Assembly: GCA_023407575.1 (NCBI GenBank)
Contig: JAEYLX010000075.1
Coordinates: 620,001-684,000, forward strand
Length of the DNA: 64,000 nt
From: Bacillota bacterium
GTDB taxonomy: Bacteria > Bacillota > Clostridia > Lachnospirales > Lachnospiraceae
Direction: 5' to 3'
In this document: positions 19,495 to 28,492 of the stretch, piece by piece
Layout: each line of letters opens with the position of its first letter
Numbering within the stretch: the first letter of the stretch is position 1
Translations under genes and position numbers: made by a program
Notes under the pieces: model-generated
The model's input: only the letters and a program-made list of their open reading frames with translations
Database searches by the model: none
What the model was told of the DNA's origin: nothing

Positions 19495-19590
19495 GCACTT
19501 CCCCTGTTTCTTCTTGTGAAGAGGTAAGGATATTAAATTAATATCTCTCCTGTCTTAACAGCCTTACGTACCAGCAACAAGTGGTCTTAA
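19495..19590 (-). pseudogene. Fragment of an rlmD-type rRNA methyltransferase gene
   Basis: On the minus strand the DNA reads HLLLVRKAVKTGEILI and, after one inserted base, ILTSSQEETGEVQ. The intact rlmD at 61475-62872 has HLLVRKAVKTGEILINILTS and SSQEETGE at the matching position, and the nucleotides align for about 85 bases. It is an internal gene piece, not an end, so it looks like the last trace of a decayed rlmD paralogue. Confidence 0.75.
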
Positions 19591-19624
19591 TGTGTATTTT
19601 TGATACTTGCGCAAAGCCCATTAG

Positions 19625-20467
19625 CTACTGCATATTCGCTTCATCTTTTATTTTCCCGAAAATCAGCTTGTAAACCATATCCACACCTTGTTCAGGAAGC
19701 AGTTCGAGCATCGCCAGGAGTCTACCTGTTCCGACTCTGTATCGCAGTTTTGGATGTCTGGCTTCCATTGCCCTAATCACTGTTTTTACCAGTCGACGAG
19801 GTTCATTCTTTTGATTTAACTCCATCACCATGAGCGGCTTCATTTTTGTAAGCAGCTTACTGTAGTACTTTGTTGTTGAAATTACCTTATCAAAATTCTT
19901 GTACACCTGTTGCGTTATGTTCGTTTCATAAGAGCCGGGCTGAATCTTTACAACAGGGATACCTAAATAGATAAGTTCACGCCGGAGGCTGTCGTTGTAG
20001 GCATCGACCGCGTATTTAGACAATACATACGGCCCGGCAAACGGCTGTGGGGTCATCCAACCTGACTCCGAACTACAATTGATAATCCTGCCATGACCTT
20101 TATAAATCATATCAAAAAAGGTTCGGTTCACCCTTGCCATACCTATCATGTTGACGTTAAGCAGTTTTTCAATGGATTCCACGCTGTCGCCTTCGATAAG
20201 AGAGGTAAAAGAAGTTAGTCCTGCGAAATTCACTATAGCATCCAGCTTATTCGTATAGGATCTTATTATTTCAAGAGCAGCATCCACACTCTCCTGTTTT
20301 GTAACATCCAGCCGCACGGGAATGATATTTGCCAATTTTCCCAATCGCATTAGTTCAACTTCATTGGTACCGCCTGCAAATACTGTCCAATTTCCCAATC
20401 GGGATAGCTCTTTGACGCAAAGCGTACCAAGTCCGCCTGTCGCCCCTGTAAACACCGCATATTTCAT
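19625..20467 (-). CDS. SDR-family oxidoreductase
   Basis: This 280-residue protein is a classical short-chain dehydrogenase: TGATGGLG at residues 8-15 binds the dinucleotide, NFAG follows near 85, and the catalytic Ser and YxxxK appear as SSESGW and YVLSK (near 150). The substrate cannot be told; the family ranges over alcohols, steroids and 3-ketoacyl groups. Unlike canonical members, the first glycine motif is followed by CVKELSRLGNW. It is monocistronic, with nothing nearby hinting at a pathway. Confidence 0.88.
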   Translation of the reverse strand: MKYAVFTGATGGLGTLCVKELSRLGNWTVFAGGTNEVELMRLGKLANIIPVRLDVTKQESVDAALEIIRSYTNKLDAIVNFAGLTSFTSLIEGDSVESIEKLLNVNMIGMARVNRTFFDMIYKGHGRIINCSSESGWMTPQPFAGPYVLSKYAVDAYNDSLRRELIYLGIPVVKIQPGSYETNITQQVYKNFDKVISTTKYYSKLLTKMKPLMVMELNQKNEPRRLVKTVIRAMEARHPKLRYRVGTGRLLAMLELLPEQGVDMVYKLIFGKIKDEANMQ

Positions 20468-20704
20468 GAGTTATCACCTCATTTTACTTTTTAGGATAAA
20501 TCTCCCTTTGTCATTCTATTTCTATTATACTAACAGCATTTTAATTACGCAACAACTTGTACGATTGCTTTACAATCCTTTATTTATATAACGTTTCCCC
20601 GCCAGCAACCAAACCGTCTCCAAATACCTTGAACTATTAAAAAATTCACTTACCCTAGTAGGGTCTTGGCTAAAAAGTCATAGTGGAATAAATATTATTT
20701 GGTG
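20468..20704. other. Intergenic, no gene seen
   Basis: The upstream region of the SDR gene and the decayed end of the next locus. No structure worth naming was found. Confidence 0.4.
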
Positions 20705-22156
20705 TTATTTTCGAAGAGTTTGCTTCCACAACAGTGAAACATTAAAATATATTTTTAATACGCAAAGAAGAATCCCTTCTATAATAGAAAAAATCATTGT
20801 CATTGCAGACCACTTCCAAAGCATAGCGTAGGTGTATCCAATTAGATATGGTAAACACACCAGTACAAACGCTATGCAGAAAAGTAGTATAGTTTTTATT
20901 ATCAAACTTGATGTTTTTGCTGAAGTACTTTTTTCCTTTATTACTTTTGAAACCATATTTATAATAAAATACAAAAGCAGCAAGCATATAAATGAGCAAA
21001 TAATATCAAGTGTTGCTACCGAAACAAAGCTGATATTATATTTATCGACACCTTGTAAGGCTGCCATATAATTTGGGGTAATGTAAACAGCCGGAGAAAG
21101 CATACTATTACAGAGTGTAGCAACAGCGATCCTACTTTTCAAGTTAATCATGACACAAGAACCGTAATTTTGTATACCTCCTGTATGCATTATTTTTTCT
21201 CCGTCGGCAGATATATGCCAGCCAAAAAGATAATAATCGTCACCCTCTTGTGGTATGTAGGCACATTGGCTGATATCATGCGTCCGTGCAATAGCGATTT
21301 TAAATTATCAGGAACATTTGCATCTCCCATTTAGGCTTTTATCCATTTACTTAAATCAGCAGAGCAGGTAATCAAGCCTCCTGCAGGTTTATTGGCACCT
21401 TCAAGCTCAACATTATATTCCATACTACAACCAAAAAAAAGTTCTGGAGCTACTAATAAATGAATCTTTTTGAATTGCTTGATCTAAATATAAATAGGTG
21501 TTATTCATTCCAAGTGGTAATAAAATGTTTTCCTGAATGTAAGCTTCATAGTTCTTACCCGTAATAACTTCAAGTAAATATGCAAGTATTGTATAATTCA
21601 TATTTACATATTGATATTGCGATCCTGGAGTAAAATTAAGTTCCATACCATTAATTGCCTTTACGCTTTTTTCAATCACACCCTTATAATCACCTGATGG
21701 TAGATTATATAGAGTTTTGTATGGAATTCCGCTAGAATGGGATAGTAGCTGACGAATTGTTATATCCGTTTTTTCCCCTCCGTAAAGAAACTGCAACCAA
21801 GGAATATATTCTGATATATTATCATCCAGATTAATATACCCTTCATCCGTTATCATTTGAATTGCTAAACCAGTAAACGCTTTTATCGTTGATCCAAGAA
21901 CAAATAACGAAGAATCGCTAATATTTGCTCCATGGCTTTTACCGTAATTATCAAAATTCAACTCGGAATTCTTATAATCAACCACTGCGCAAGCCGGTAT
22001 TTGATGAGCTATCATGATTTTCTCAGTAGCATTATGTATATCATTCTCTTTCGAAAAAACATTCAAATGTAAAAGCATTATATAAGCGAAGGCAAAACAT
22101 AATGATGTTATAATAAATATTTTCTTGATTATATTAACTTTTATTGCTTTTTTCAT
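20705..22156 (-). pseudogene. Broken serine hydrolase (beta-lactamase class C / PBP-like) with membrane tail
   Basis: The 5' part starts MKKAIKVNIIKKIFIITSLC (membrane anchor or signal) and keeps the nucleophile SxxK motif as GSTIKAF and the YxN motif as YVNMNY. The frame then breaks near 21430. Minus-strand pieces MEYNVELEGANKPAGGLI and SADLSKWIKA continue the fold, followed by a stop and another shift. The 3' part (20705-21190) begins with HTGG, the third active-site motif, and ends in several membrane helices. At least three lesions are needed to restore one protein of about 480 residues, so the gene is dead. Known relatives are membrane-bound esterases or peptidases. Confidence 0.82.
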
Positions 22157-22353
22157 TTTCTCCTCCCAATAAAATCCAAATTACTATTTCTCTTATAATA
22201 AACGCTCACTTTCTTTGATTATCTTCAATTTTAAAATTGTATTAACTTCCTTGTTATTTAACCGTATTTGCTTTTTATCTGTGAACTATAAAGACTAAAC
22301 TCCTTTTGATAATAGCCAATATTTATTTGTCAGCTCACCCCTATCCAAAAAAA
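22157..22353. other. Intergenic, no gene seen
   Basis: AT-rich DNA with the ribosome binding site of the broken hydrolase at its left end (GGAGGAGAAA before the ATG). No gene seen. Confidence 0.35.
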
Positions 22354-22393
22354 TACCCCTCGATATGTTCCTATAAACATATACCGAAGGGTA
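22354..22393. terminator. Hairpin, possible bidirectional terminator
   Basis: TACCCCTCGATATGTT at 22354-22369 pairs with AACATATACCGAAGGGTA at 22376-22393, with small mismatches and a six-base loop. A-runs before and AAAA after give T-runs on the minus strand (TTTTTTTGG). It could also be an inverted-repeat remnant of a mobile element. Confidence 0.45.
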
Positions 22394-22441
22394 AAATCAA
22401 GTAGAATTATTAACATTCATATTACATCATCTATCAATCCC

Positions 22442-22727
22442 AGCATTTTCAATACTTTCAGTGTCTCTCTTTTTCAATATCAAAACAATTACTTCCACAT
22501 GCCTTGAGGAGATAAAAAAGATGCTTCTTGAGCCTGATAAGGCCTTGCCGCAGTATATCTCGAATCAAAAAATAACCAATAAGTCCTTATACATGACCTC
22601 GTTCATAAAAATCCTGTACTTTCAACATATTGAGAGTATCAGTTTTCTTAATCCACTCCTTTGCCTTTCTATAGTTGTCGATTCTAGGGAAATTCTGATA
22701 ATTCACAACGAACATAGAGTACTGTAA
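22442..22727 (-). pseudogene. Remnant of an unrecognised gene
   Basis: The minus strand encodes a protein-like segment: FVVNYQNFPRIDNYRKAKEW, then KVQDFYERGHV, a TAA stop, GLIGYFLIRDILRQG, LIRLKKHLFYLLKACG and SNCFDIEKER, then further stops. The even spread of charged and hydrophobic residues on both sides of the stop suggests a once-functional gene. I do not recognise the family. The plus-strand frame over the same bases looks like its shadow. Confidence 0.45.
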
Positions 22728-22819
22728 AAGTATATCTGTGCAAAACCAAATCCTGATGATTCGATATCATCTTTATGCGGGGGTTAGCTTGCCAACAAAA
22801 TCCCATGTATTATTATAAA

Positions 22820-23092
22820 TTAATTCTTATCTTTTAAAACCTCTATCATGATTAATACCCCATGCTTAAAACCACATTCAAAAGCATCCTCTGTTTCTAT
22901 TGCTATAGATTCATTATGTAAATCCATTAACTTAATGATAGTTTTATAGTCTTCTTCCGAAACATTCTTTTCTAATAATTCCATGACCTCAATAGCCTTT
23001 TTATTGATACTACAGTATTCTGGGTTTTTATCATAAAAGGATTGATTTCGGTTAAAATCAGCATAATATAGCTTTTTAAGTATTGTGTCCAT
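22820..23092 (-). CDS. DUF6809-like small protein
   Basis: This 90-residue acidic protein (ILKKLYYADFNRNQSFYDKN at the start, FECGFKHGVLIMIEVL near the end) matches my recollection of DUF6809 proteins, which are abundant in Lachnospiraceae and mobile elements: a L..LYYG..NP start and a F..GF..G..L..E end. Function is unknown. GAAAGGAAA lies upstream of the ATG. It has no operon partner. Confidence 0.65.
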   Translation of the reverse strand: MDTILKKLYYADFNRNQSFYDKNPEYCSINKKAIEVMELLEKNVSEEDYKTIIKLMDLHNESIAIETEDAFECGFKHGVLIMIEVLKDKN

Positions 23093-23468
23093 TATGTTTC
23101 TTTCCTTTCATCATAATTACAAGTTTTATTTTCTCTTTCATCAAAGAATTTAATAGCATTATTATTTTAAAACATTGCAAAGTAGTAACTTATAAGTAAA
23201 TTATTATATCTCTCCCTAACAATATTCTATTAGCATCAGTAATCCAGCACAGCAAACTAAAAATAAATAATACTCAAACTCATAATATAAGAGATAAAAA
23301 TAGAAAATACATGTTTCTATCTTTATTTGTATCTTTGTGATAGATTTGGATATTTATAAAAATTGTGCTAATACTATGTAAATTAATTATCCAGTATCAT
23401 TCGTAGCCCCTTCCTGACCTAAATTGACTTATATAATATTAATTCATTTTCTTTATAACAAAATTCTT
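23093..23468. other. Intergenic, no gene seen
   Basis: AT-rich spacer between the DUF6809-like gene and the XRE operator region. No gene or RNA recognised. Confidence 0.4.
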
Positions 23469-23491
23469 GAATGTTCCTTATTAGAACATTC
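23469..23491. promoter_or_regulatory. XRE operator copy 1
   Basis: Perfect palindrome GAATGTTC-N7-GAACATTC. It shares the GTTC-N7-GAAC core with the copies at 23520 and 23800. Confidence 0.75.
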
Positions 23492-23519
23492 TTTCTCGCA
23501 ATTTGATATAAAATGATTA

Positions 23520-23536
23520 TGTTCCAATAAAGAACA
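23520..23536. promoter_or_regulatory. XRE operator copy 2, next to the ribosome binding site
   Basis: TGTTC-N7-GAACA immediately before AGAGGTG. A protein bound here would cover the start of the regulator's own message, as expected for autorepression. Confidence 0.72.
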
Positions 23537-23548
23537 GAGGTGAAGATT

Positions 23549-23794
23549 ATGAAATTAATTTTAGATACTGAAGATCGTAATGCTATAGGTTACCAAATAA
23601 AATCAGCAAGATTAGGCTGTAAAATGACTCAAAAAGATCTATCTGCTAAGCTTGAAACTTTAGCTGTATACATAGACAGAGCAAGTATTTCTAAACTTGA
23701 ACAGAAAAAAAGAATTGTAACTGATATAGAGATATTAGCTCTGTCAAAAGTATTAAATGTTAGCATACCATGGTTATTTGGTTTAGAAAAATAG
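23549..23794 (+). CDS. XRE-family HTH regulator
   Basis: This 81-residue protein is a single HTH_3 domain: IGYQIKSARLGCKMTQKDLS, then an unusually long turn before ASISKLEQKKRIV (recognition helix) and ALSKVLNVSIPWLFG. The frame is open to a GTG at 23540, but AGAGGTG at 23536-23542 supports the ATG at 23549. The gene is bracketed by three palindromes with core GTTC-N7-GAAC, so autoregulation is likely. Orphan regulators of this size often come from phage or integrative elements; no other such gene is adjacent. Confidence 0.88.
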   Translation: MKLILDTEDRNAIGYQIKSARLGCKMTQKDLSAKLETLAVYIDRASISKLEQKKRIVTDIEILALSKVLNVSIPWLFGLEK

Positions 23795-23799
23795 AAACT

Positions 23800-23822
23800 C
23801 AATGTTCTAATAAAGAACATTG
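23800..23822. promoter_or_regulatory. XRE operator copy 3, just past the stop codon
   Basis: Perfect palindrome CAATGTTC-N7-GAACATTG, six bases after the regulator's stop. Same core as the upstream copies; it may control something downstream or support looping. Confidence 0.7.
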
Positions 23823-24404
23823 TAGCATAAAGTGCCCAATTAGTAAATAGCTACTATATAATTTATAAGTGCTTTAAAAGCTCAATTCCAACCTTTATGA
23901 TCTGCTATATATTGAACTTATTTAGCCATTCAAAGTTTGTACGCCAAGATGCTTAGAAACAAGCTGTTATCCAGAAACCCCAAACGAGTTAAAGCTAGTG
24001 CAATATATACCTAAATTGAAATTGCGAAAGGCAAATTGGTCTTATGCATATACATATATTTTATTTTAAGTGATATTCGTGGTACTGCTTTTCTTCAATA
24101 TCCTGAATTTTGAAAAATTACATGCCATGGAATTTTATACTTCAAAAGATATGTCACTAATATCCAACTATTGACTCAGTGCCATAATTTTATACCGATA
24201 CTCACGTATACTTAGCGTGTATCCACGCAATTTTTTAAACATATTCTCACAACAAAATCTCATTTAGAGGATCTTAATTTTCTTATTTAATCGTATACAA
24301 GTGATACTTTACACCTTTATGACATTGATACTCTTATAAATCTATTAAAAAACTCCCCACTGCAAAAAGATTGACAAAAGAAAAAGAAGTTGAAAGTATA
24401 CACA
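23823..24404. other. Intergenic with weak protein-like traces
   Basis: No intact gene. A plus-strand frame near 23955-24067 reads CYPETPNELKLVQYIPKLKL, without a start or known family. TTGACA at 24371-24376 may be the -35 of the TetR gene. Confidence 0.35.
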
Positions 24405-24407
24405 CAG

Positions 24408-24420
24408 ACCAACCGTCGTT
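24408..24420. promoter_or_regulatory. Probable TetR operator 1
   Basis: ACCAACCGTCGTT lies between a likely promoter and the TetR ribosome binding site. It matches 10 of 13 positions of the perfect palindrome at 25149-25161 in front of the ABC locus. Confidence 0.55.
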
Positions 24421-24435
24421 TCAAAGGAGGACACC

Positions 24436-25087
24436 ATGGGAAGAAATAAATATCCAGAACAAACACAGGAAAAAATAGTTGATGTGTCCATAAAGCTATT
24501 TATTGAAAAAGGCTACAAGCAGACCATAATACAGGATATTTTGGATGCACTCAATCTTTCCAAAGGTGGGCTATATCACCATTTTAAGTCAAAAGAAGAA
24601 ATTTTAGAAGCTGTGAAAGAAAAACGAGCACAGTACGCCGCTGATATGCTGCGTGAATTAATTCAAAGCACTAAAGCAACAAACGCAAAGGAAAAACTGA
24701 AAAAAATTCTTTATCATCTGGGTACAAATACGAAAACTCATATGTTTGATGCAGTTTTAACTTCACAAACATACAAACAATCCCTATTTTGTAATGGGTG
24801 CCTTACAAAATGCTATCAATCAAGATGCGCCTATTATAGCGCAGCTGATAGATGAAGGGGTAAAAGATGGCTCGTTACGAACTGCACAGCTTAAATTATG
24901 TGCAAAAATCTTCTTATTACTTTTAAATTTTGGGGCAAGTCCAATGTTGTTTGAGCGCAATTTAGAGGAAACGCAAAAGCGTTTAGACTATCTGCAATCG
25001 GTTATGTGTATGCTCGGATTAGATATAATTGATAATGAATTTATTGTGAGCATTACAAGTGGGTATGACAAGACGGGAATGTTTTAA
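24436..25087 (+). pseudogene. TetR-family regulator, frameshifted
   Basis: The 5' part is a normal TetR N-terminus: IVDVSIKLFIEKGYKQTIIQ, DILDALNLSKGGLYHHFKSK as HTH. The frame is lost near 24780-24795. The rest continues in another frame as MGALQNAINQDAPIIAQLI and ends NEFIVSITSGYDKTGMF. One indel restores a protein of about 217 residues, so this is either a recent pseudogene or a single sequencing error. Strong AAAGGAGG precedes the ATG. It would have controlled the ABC transporter downstream, which is also broken, supporting real decay. Confidence 0.85.
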
Positions 25088-25103
25088 AAGCTTTTAAATC
25101 ACA

Positions 25104-25135
25104 AAATGGCTGTTATTATAACAGTCCATTTTTTA
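25104..25135 (+). terminator. Terminator after the TetR gene
   Basis: AAATGGCTGTTA pairs with TAACAGTCCATTTTTT across a three-base loop and runs into a T-tract, 17 bases after the TetR stop. Confidence 0.7.
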
Positions 25136-25148
25136 GCACATTTTATAG

Positions 25149-25161
25149 ACCGACAGTCGGT
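25149..25161. promoter_or_regulatory. Probable TetR operator 2
   Basis: ACCGACAGTCGGT is a perfect palindrome around a central A, ahead of the ABC transporter remnant. It pairs with the related site at 24408-24420. Confidence 0.6.
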
Positions 25162-25180
25162 TTTTAAAATAGAGAATATA

Positions 25181-25795
25181 TGAGATTACAAATAGCCCTA
25201 CAAGCAAATCATTTAGTAAAGTGCTTTCGCAAAAAATGAAGTTATTAAGGATTGTTCTATGTGTATTGAACAAAGTACAATCTATGGCTTTCTTCGCACA
25301 AACGGTGCAGGAAAGACCACCATATTTAAGCTACTGACTGGTTTATTGATACCCGATTCTGGTAGTATTGAAATATTAGGGACAGATATGCTAAAGAACC
25401 GTGACCGGATGCTTTCTCAAATAGGAAGTTTAATTGAATCACCTACCTTTTATGGCATCTTTCGGCACGTAAAACTTAGAAATTCTCTTAGCCTATATGA
25501 ATACTCCTGGATTTGAGGTTAAAAAAGCATTACAAATGGTGGGGCTATCTGATATTGGAGAAAAAGCCGTTGCCAAGTTCTTACTAGGTATGCGACAGCG
25601 ACTTGGAGCAAATTAAAACAAAGCACAAAGGCAGTCTTGAGGATTATTTTTTTGCCATCATGAGTAGAGGAATCAGCTATGAGGAAACTTATTCATTTAG
25701 AATTACAGCGTATCAATTTGCGCCCCTATCTCATCTGTATGCAGCAATATTCACACTGTAAGAGGAAAAAGCTGTAATTATAAAGAAGACTCAAG
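25181..25795 (+). pseudogene. Decayed ABC transporter: ATPase plus start of permease
   Basis: An ATPase begins near 25181 (LQANHLVKCF), shifts frame, then reads FLRTNGAGKTTIFKLLTGLL (Walker A) and PDSGSIEILG. A second shift gives YMNTPGFEVKKALQMVGLSD, then IGEKAVAKFLLGMRQRLG, the signature-motif area. The middle, including Walker B, is deleted, and the end resumes as SLEDYFFAIM. Overlapping that end an ATG at 25679 starts MRKLIHLELQRINLRPYLIC, typical of a permease N-terminus, which stops after about 28 codons. This was a lantibiotic/multidrug-type ABC operon under the adjacent TetR gene. Confidence 0.8.
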
Positions 25796-26374
25796 AATAC
25801 AGATATAGAGCCTCTTGTCATGAGGTAATCAGAGAAACTTCTATGTTAGTATTTCCTCAACAGTATTTATTAAATATTTTTCCAAATACATGAATTAATT
25901 TAGGATTATATTTGAGTGTGTGAAGTAAAATCTGTAAATACTGATCTACCCATGTCTTATTATAATGTAGAAGCTCCAATATTTTTATCTTTCTTATGTC
26001 CGCAATATCTAAGCAATAACTATAAATATATGCCTCCGATTTACTTCTGGCTTTGAATTGCGCCTAATTTTGTGCTTTTGCAGGTTAGTGATTAGATAAA
26101 TTTCTTTCCAAAATCTTTAAATGCTTTAGCATATTGAAAATCAAAAACATCAAAATTTTTTATAAGTACAATGATACAATCTTTCTACTGAACTTATCTT
26201 CATGTAATATTTTTCCTTCAATATTAATTAACAAAATTAATTATTGCTGTATTAATTACCTTAGTTATTCATTATAATATACAAAAAGAAACCATTTGAG
26301 TCTAATAAGCTCATTACAATGAACTATTATTAAAAATATAATGTATCAATTTGAATTTAAAACATAATATTTTT
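25796..26374. other. Intergenic, no gene seen
   Basis: About 580 AT-rich bases downstream of the six-gene operon. I found no gene, and no strong terminator for the minus-strand operon ending at 26375. A direct GAGCCTCTTGTCATGAGG-like patch near 25810 is only a short imperfect inverted repeat. Confidence 0.4.
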
Positions 26375-27391
26375 CTATATTTCAATTGTATTACAGCATT
26401 TACAAAATCCATTAATTGGTTTTTGTACCCTTAACTGTTTATAAATTAATTGCTTTTCAAAAATTTTATTGAATTGATTAATAATATCTCGATTGTAAAA
26501 TATCTCCTGCGCTCCTACAAAACTGCATGCAAATGATGCCATATTTTGTGCTTGAATTAAAGCGTTTTTAAGTTCATTTTCATCTATATAATCAGCATGT
26601 GGTTTATAAGGTAGAAAAAAATATAAAAAAGCTGCAGTAAGCCAATCCCCTGCACCACAAGTATCAACAATTTCTTGAGTATAATTAGCTCCAATGTACT
26701 GCCATTCACTAAATTTATTTGTTTTTTCTTTATAACTATATTTAATTCCTCTATTACCTAAAGTTACAATAATAAGTTTTGTAGTACTTATTTCCAAGTC
26801 TGTTCTAAGCATGTTAATATACGATATAGGAATCCTGTCTTCAGAAAATTTTAGAATATCAACTTTCATAGCCGTTGAAAGTAATTGTTTATAAAACCTA
26901 CAAGCGTTAGGTTCATAAAATATCCAAGCATTATTCACTCTAGCAATTTCCACAGCTCTTTTTATTCCTTCAGAAACTCGATCAAAAAATAATACATTTG
27001 CTTTTTCTAAAAAAGATTGATAAGTTTCTACTTGCTTTTTAGAAGGTAAAACTATATCGTTTAATTTTCTTCTACATTCTGGGCATACCGTAAAAAATTT
27101 ATGTTTAGATGACTCAGGTTCAACAACTTCTATAACACTTGGAGTATTTAGAGTCGAATTTGCAAAGGAGATTATATCAATTCCTCGATTAGCTATCTCA
27201 TTTTGAAAATACTCATTCCACAAATCAGAATACTGTGGCACAAAGCATGTCACTTTTAAGGACAATTCGGATAATACAGATGCAACATTTGCAGTTGTCC
27301 CTCCTAATTGTATTTTGATCTCTTTATTAACTTTAATTATATCTAAGCACATAAAGCCAATGCCAACTATTGATATTTTTTTATTATTCAT
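26375..27391 (-). CDS. PfkB-family sugar/nucleoside kinase, last gene of the six-gene operon
   Basis: This 338-residue ribokinase-type protein has the N-terminal GGTTANVASVLSEL (substrate-binding GG) and the C-terminal DTCGAGDWLTAAFL, whose GAGD aspartate is the catalytic base. Family members phosphorylate sugars or nucleosides with ATP. A TGG TGA GAA ATG-like junction shows GGTGAGA serving as ribosome binding site within the previous gene's stop, so I prefer the ATG at 27391 over 27418. Cysteines are numerous at the C-terminus (CKCCN). In this operon with NUDIX, HAD, SIS and PRTase-like proteins it probably phosphorylates a ribosylated or sugar-like intermediate. Confidence 0.85.
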   Translation of the reverse strand: MNNKKISIVGIGFMCLDIIKVNKEIKIQLGGTTANVASVLSELSLKVTCFVPQYSDLWNEYFQNEIANRGIDIISFANSTLNTPSVIEVVEPESSKHKFFTVCPECRRKLNDIVLPSKKQVETYQSFLEKANVLFFDRVSEGIKRAVEIARVNNAWIFYEPNACRFYKQLLSTAMKVDILKFSEDRIPISYINMLRTDLEISTTKLIIVTLGNRGIKYSYKEKTNKFSEWQYIGANYTQEIVDTCGAGDWLTAAFLYFFLPYKPHADYIDENELKNALIQAQNMASFACSFVGAQEIFYNRDIINQFNKIFEKQLIYKQLRVQKPINGFCKCCNTIEI

Positions 27392-27395
27392 ATTC

Positions 27396-28487
27396 TCACC
27401 AATCAAATTCTTTGTCATTTAAACAAATACAGCTCAAGTTATTATTTTTCTCTTTATATTCACCTTTAACATTGTAACCTTCATTCTCAACTATTGTCAT
27501 CCCTACTGTATACCCCTGGCTTTGCAAATCTATAATTGCCAACAGTATACCTACATCCATTAACTTACTTGATTGTGTAGAAAAAATATACCTTATTATA
27601 GATTTCCCTTCACAATTTAAAGCATTTTCATAATATTGGACTGTATTGCATAACTTCATATATGTAAGTATAGGATGTGATTCTGGTACGTATATGATAT
27701 TTCTTTTTTCAACTTCTAAAGCCTTAAAAAGAAATTCACCATAATATCTTATCGTGTTTTCCCCTCTCTTCGCATTTAATCCTGGGAATGGTATAACAGG
27801 ACAAATTTCATTTGGTTTTAAAAATTCTTCAATCTTTTTAAATGCTGGAAGTTCATTAAATCCTAAAATAGGTAGCCAAACTTTAGTTGTATCACTTATT
27901 TCTTCTCTTCCAATACTAAATGTTCCAAACCCCTGTAAATATTCTGCTGATTCTGCAGAGATTATTGGATCTATTTTATCATCTAAGTCACTATTTTCAC
28001 ATACTAGAACATATAGTTTTTGATTATTTTCAATAATATCTTTAATTCTTTTTATTAAATTAAAACTAACAGTCCTGGGCATTGCACTAATGTCAACTAT
28101 TATTTCCTTATATTTTCCAATAACTTCTTTTGTAATTGATTTCCTAATACTTTCGTGTGTTATTGATCTTTGGTTTTCAGATTCCTTCCTCCACATTTGA
28201 ATATCTATTACTTTTAAATAGTCTTTATTTATAAATGAATTTAAATTGTTATAGTTATCTAAACTTTTAATTTCATTTTGTTTAGGTGATGCATAATTTT
28301 TCTCAAAATAATTTATTAATATTACATTTATATCTCTATTTAATTGAGAAAAAATCTTTATTCCTTCACATGTTCTCGGATCAAATCCCTTACCTAAAAT
28401 AAATAGTTGTTCGGTATGATTTATGAAAAATTGCTTAACTTCATTATCGTTTTTCAAATAAACACTATCTTGCCATTGAAATATCAT
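27396..28487 (-). CDS. Unrecognised Rossmann-like protein of the six-gene operon
   Basis: I do not recognise this 363-residue protein. It opens with a Rossmann-like beta strand and glycine turn (LFILGKGFDPRTCEGIKIF) and has a second strand-turn IIVDISAMPRTVSFNLIKRI. Later conserved-looking blocks are PVIPFPGLNAKRGEN and YVPESHPILTYMKL. The layout of two alpha/beta halves recalls nucleotide-sensing folds such as CARF or SAVED, but I see no diagnostic motif, so this is only a comparison. It follows the ATPase by five bases and nearly touches the kinase gene, so it must belong to the same unit. No membrane segment or signal is present. Confidence 0.8.
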   Translation of the reverse strand: MIFQWQDSVYLKNDNEVKQFFINHTEQLFILGKGFDPRTCEGIKIFSQLNRDINVILINYFEKNYASPKQNEIKSLDNYNNLNSFINKDYLKVIDIQMWRKESENQRSITHESIRKSITKEVIGKYKEIIVDISAMPRTVSFNLIKRIKDIIENNQKLYVLVCENSDLDDKIDPIISAESAEYLQGFGTFSIGREEISDTTKVWLPILGFNELPAFKKIEEFLKPNEICPVIPFPGLNAKRGENTIRYYGEFLFKALEVEKRNIIYVPESHPILTYMKLCNTVQYYENALNCEGKSIIRYIFSTQSSKLMDVGILLAIIDLQSQGYTVGMTIVENEGYNVKGEYKEKNNNLSCICLNDKEFDW

Positions 28488-28492
28488 TATAT

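Noticed and set aside
22461..22727. 88-codon plus-strand frame
   Set aside because: The opposite strand over the same bases reads better as protein; plus frame looks like its shadow.
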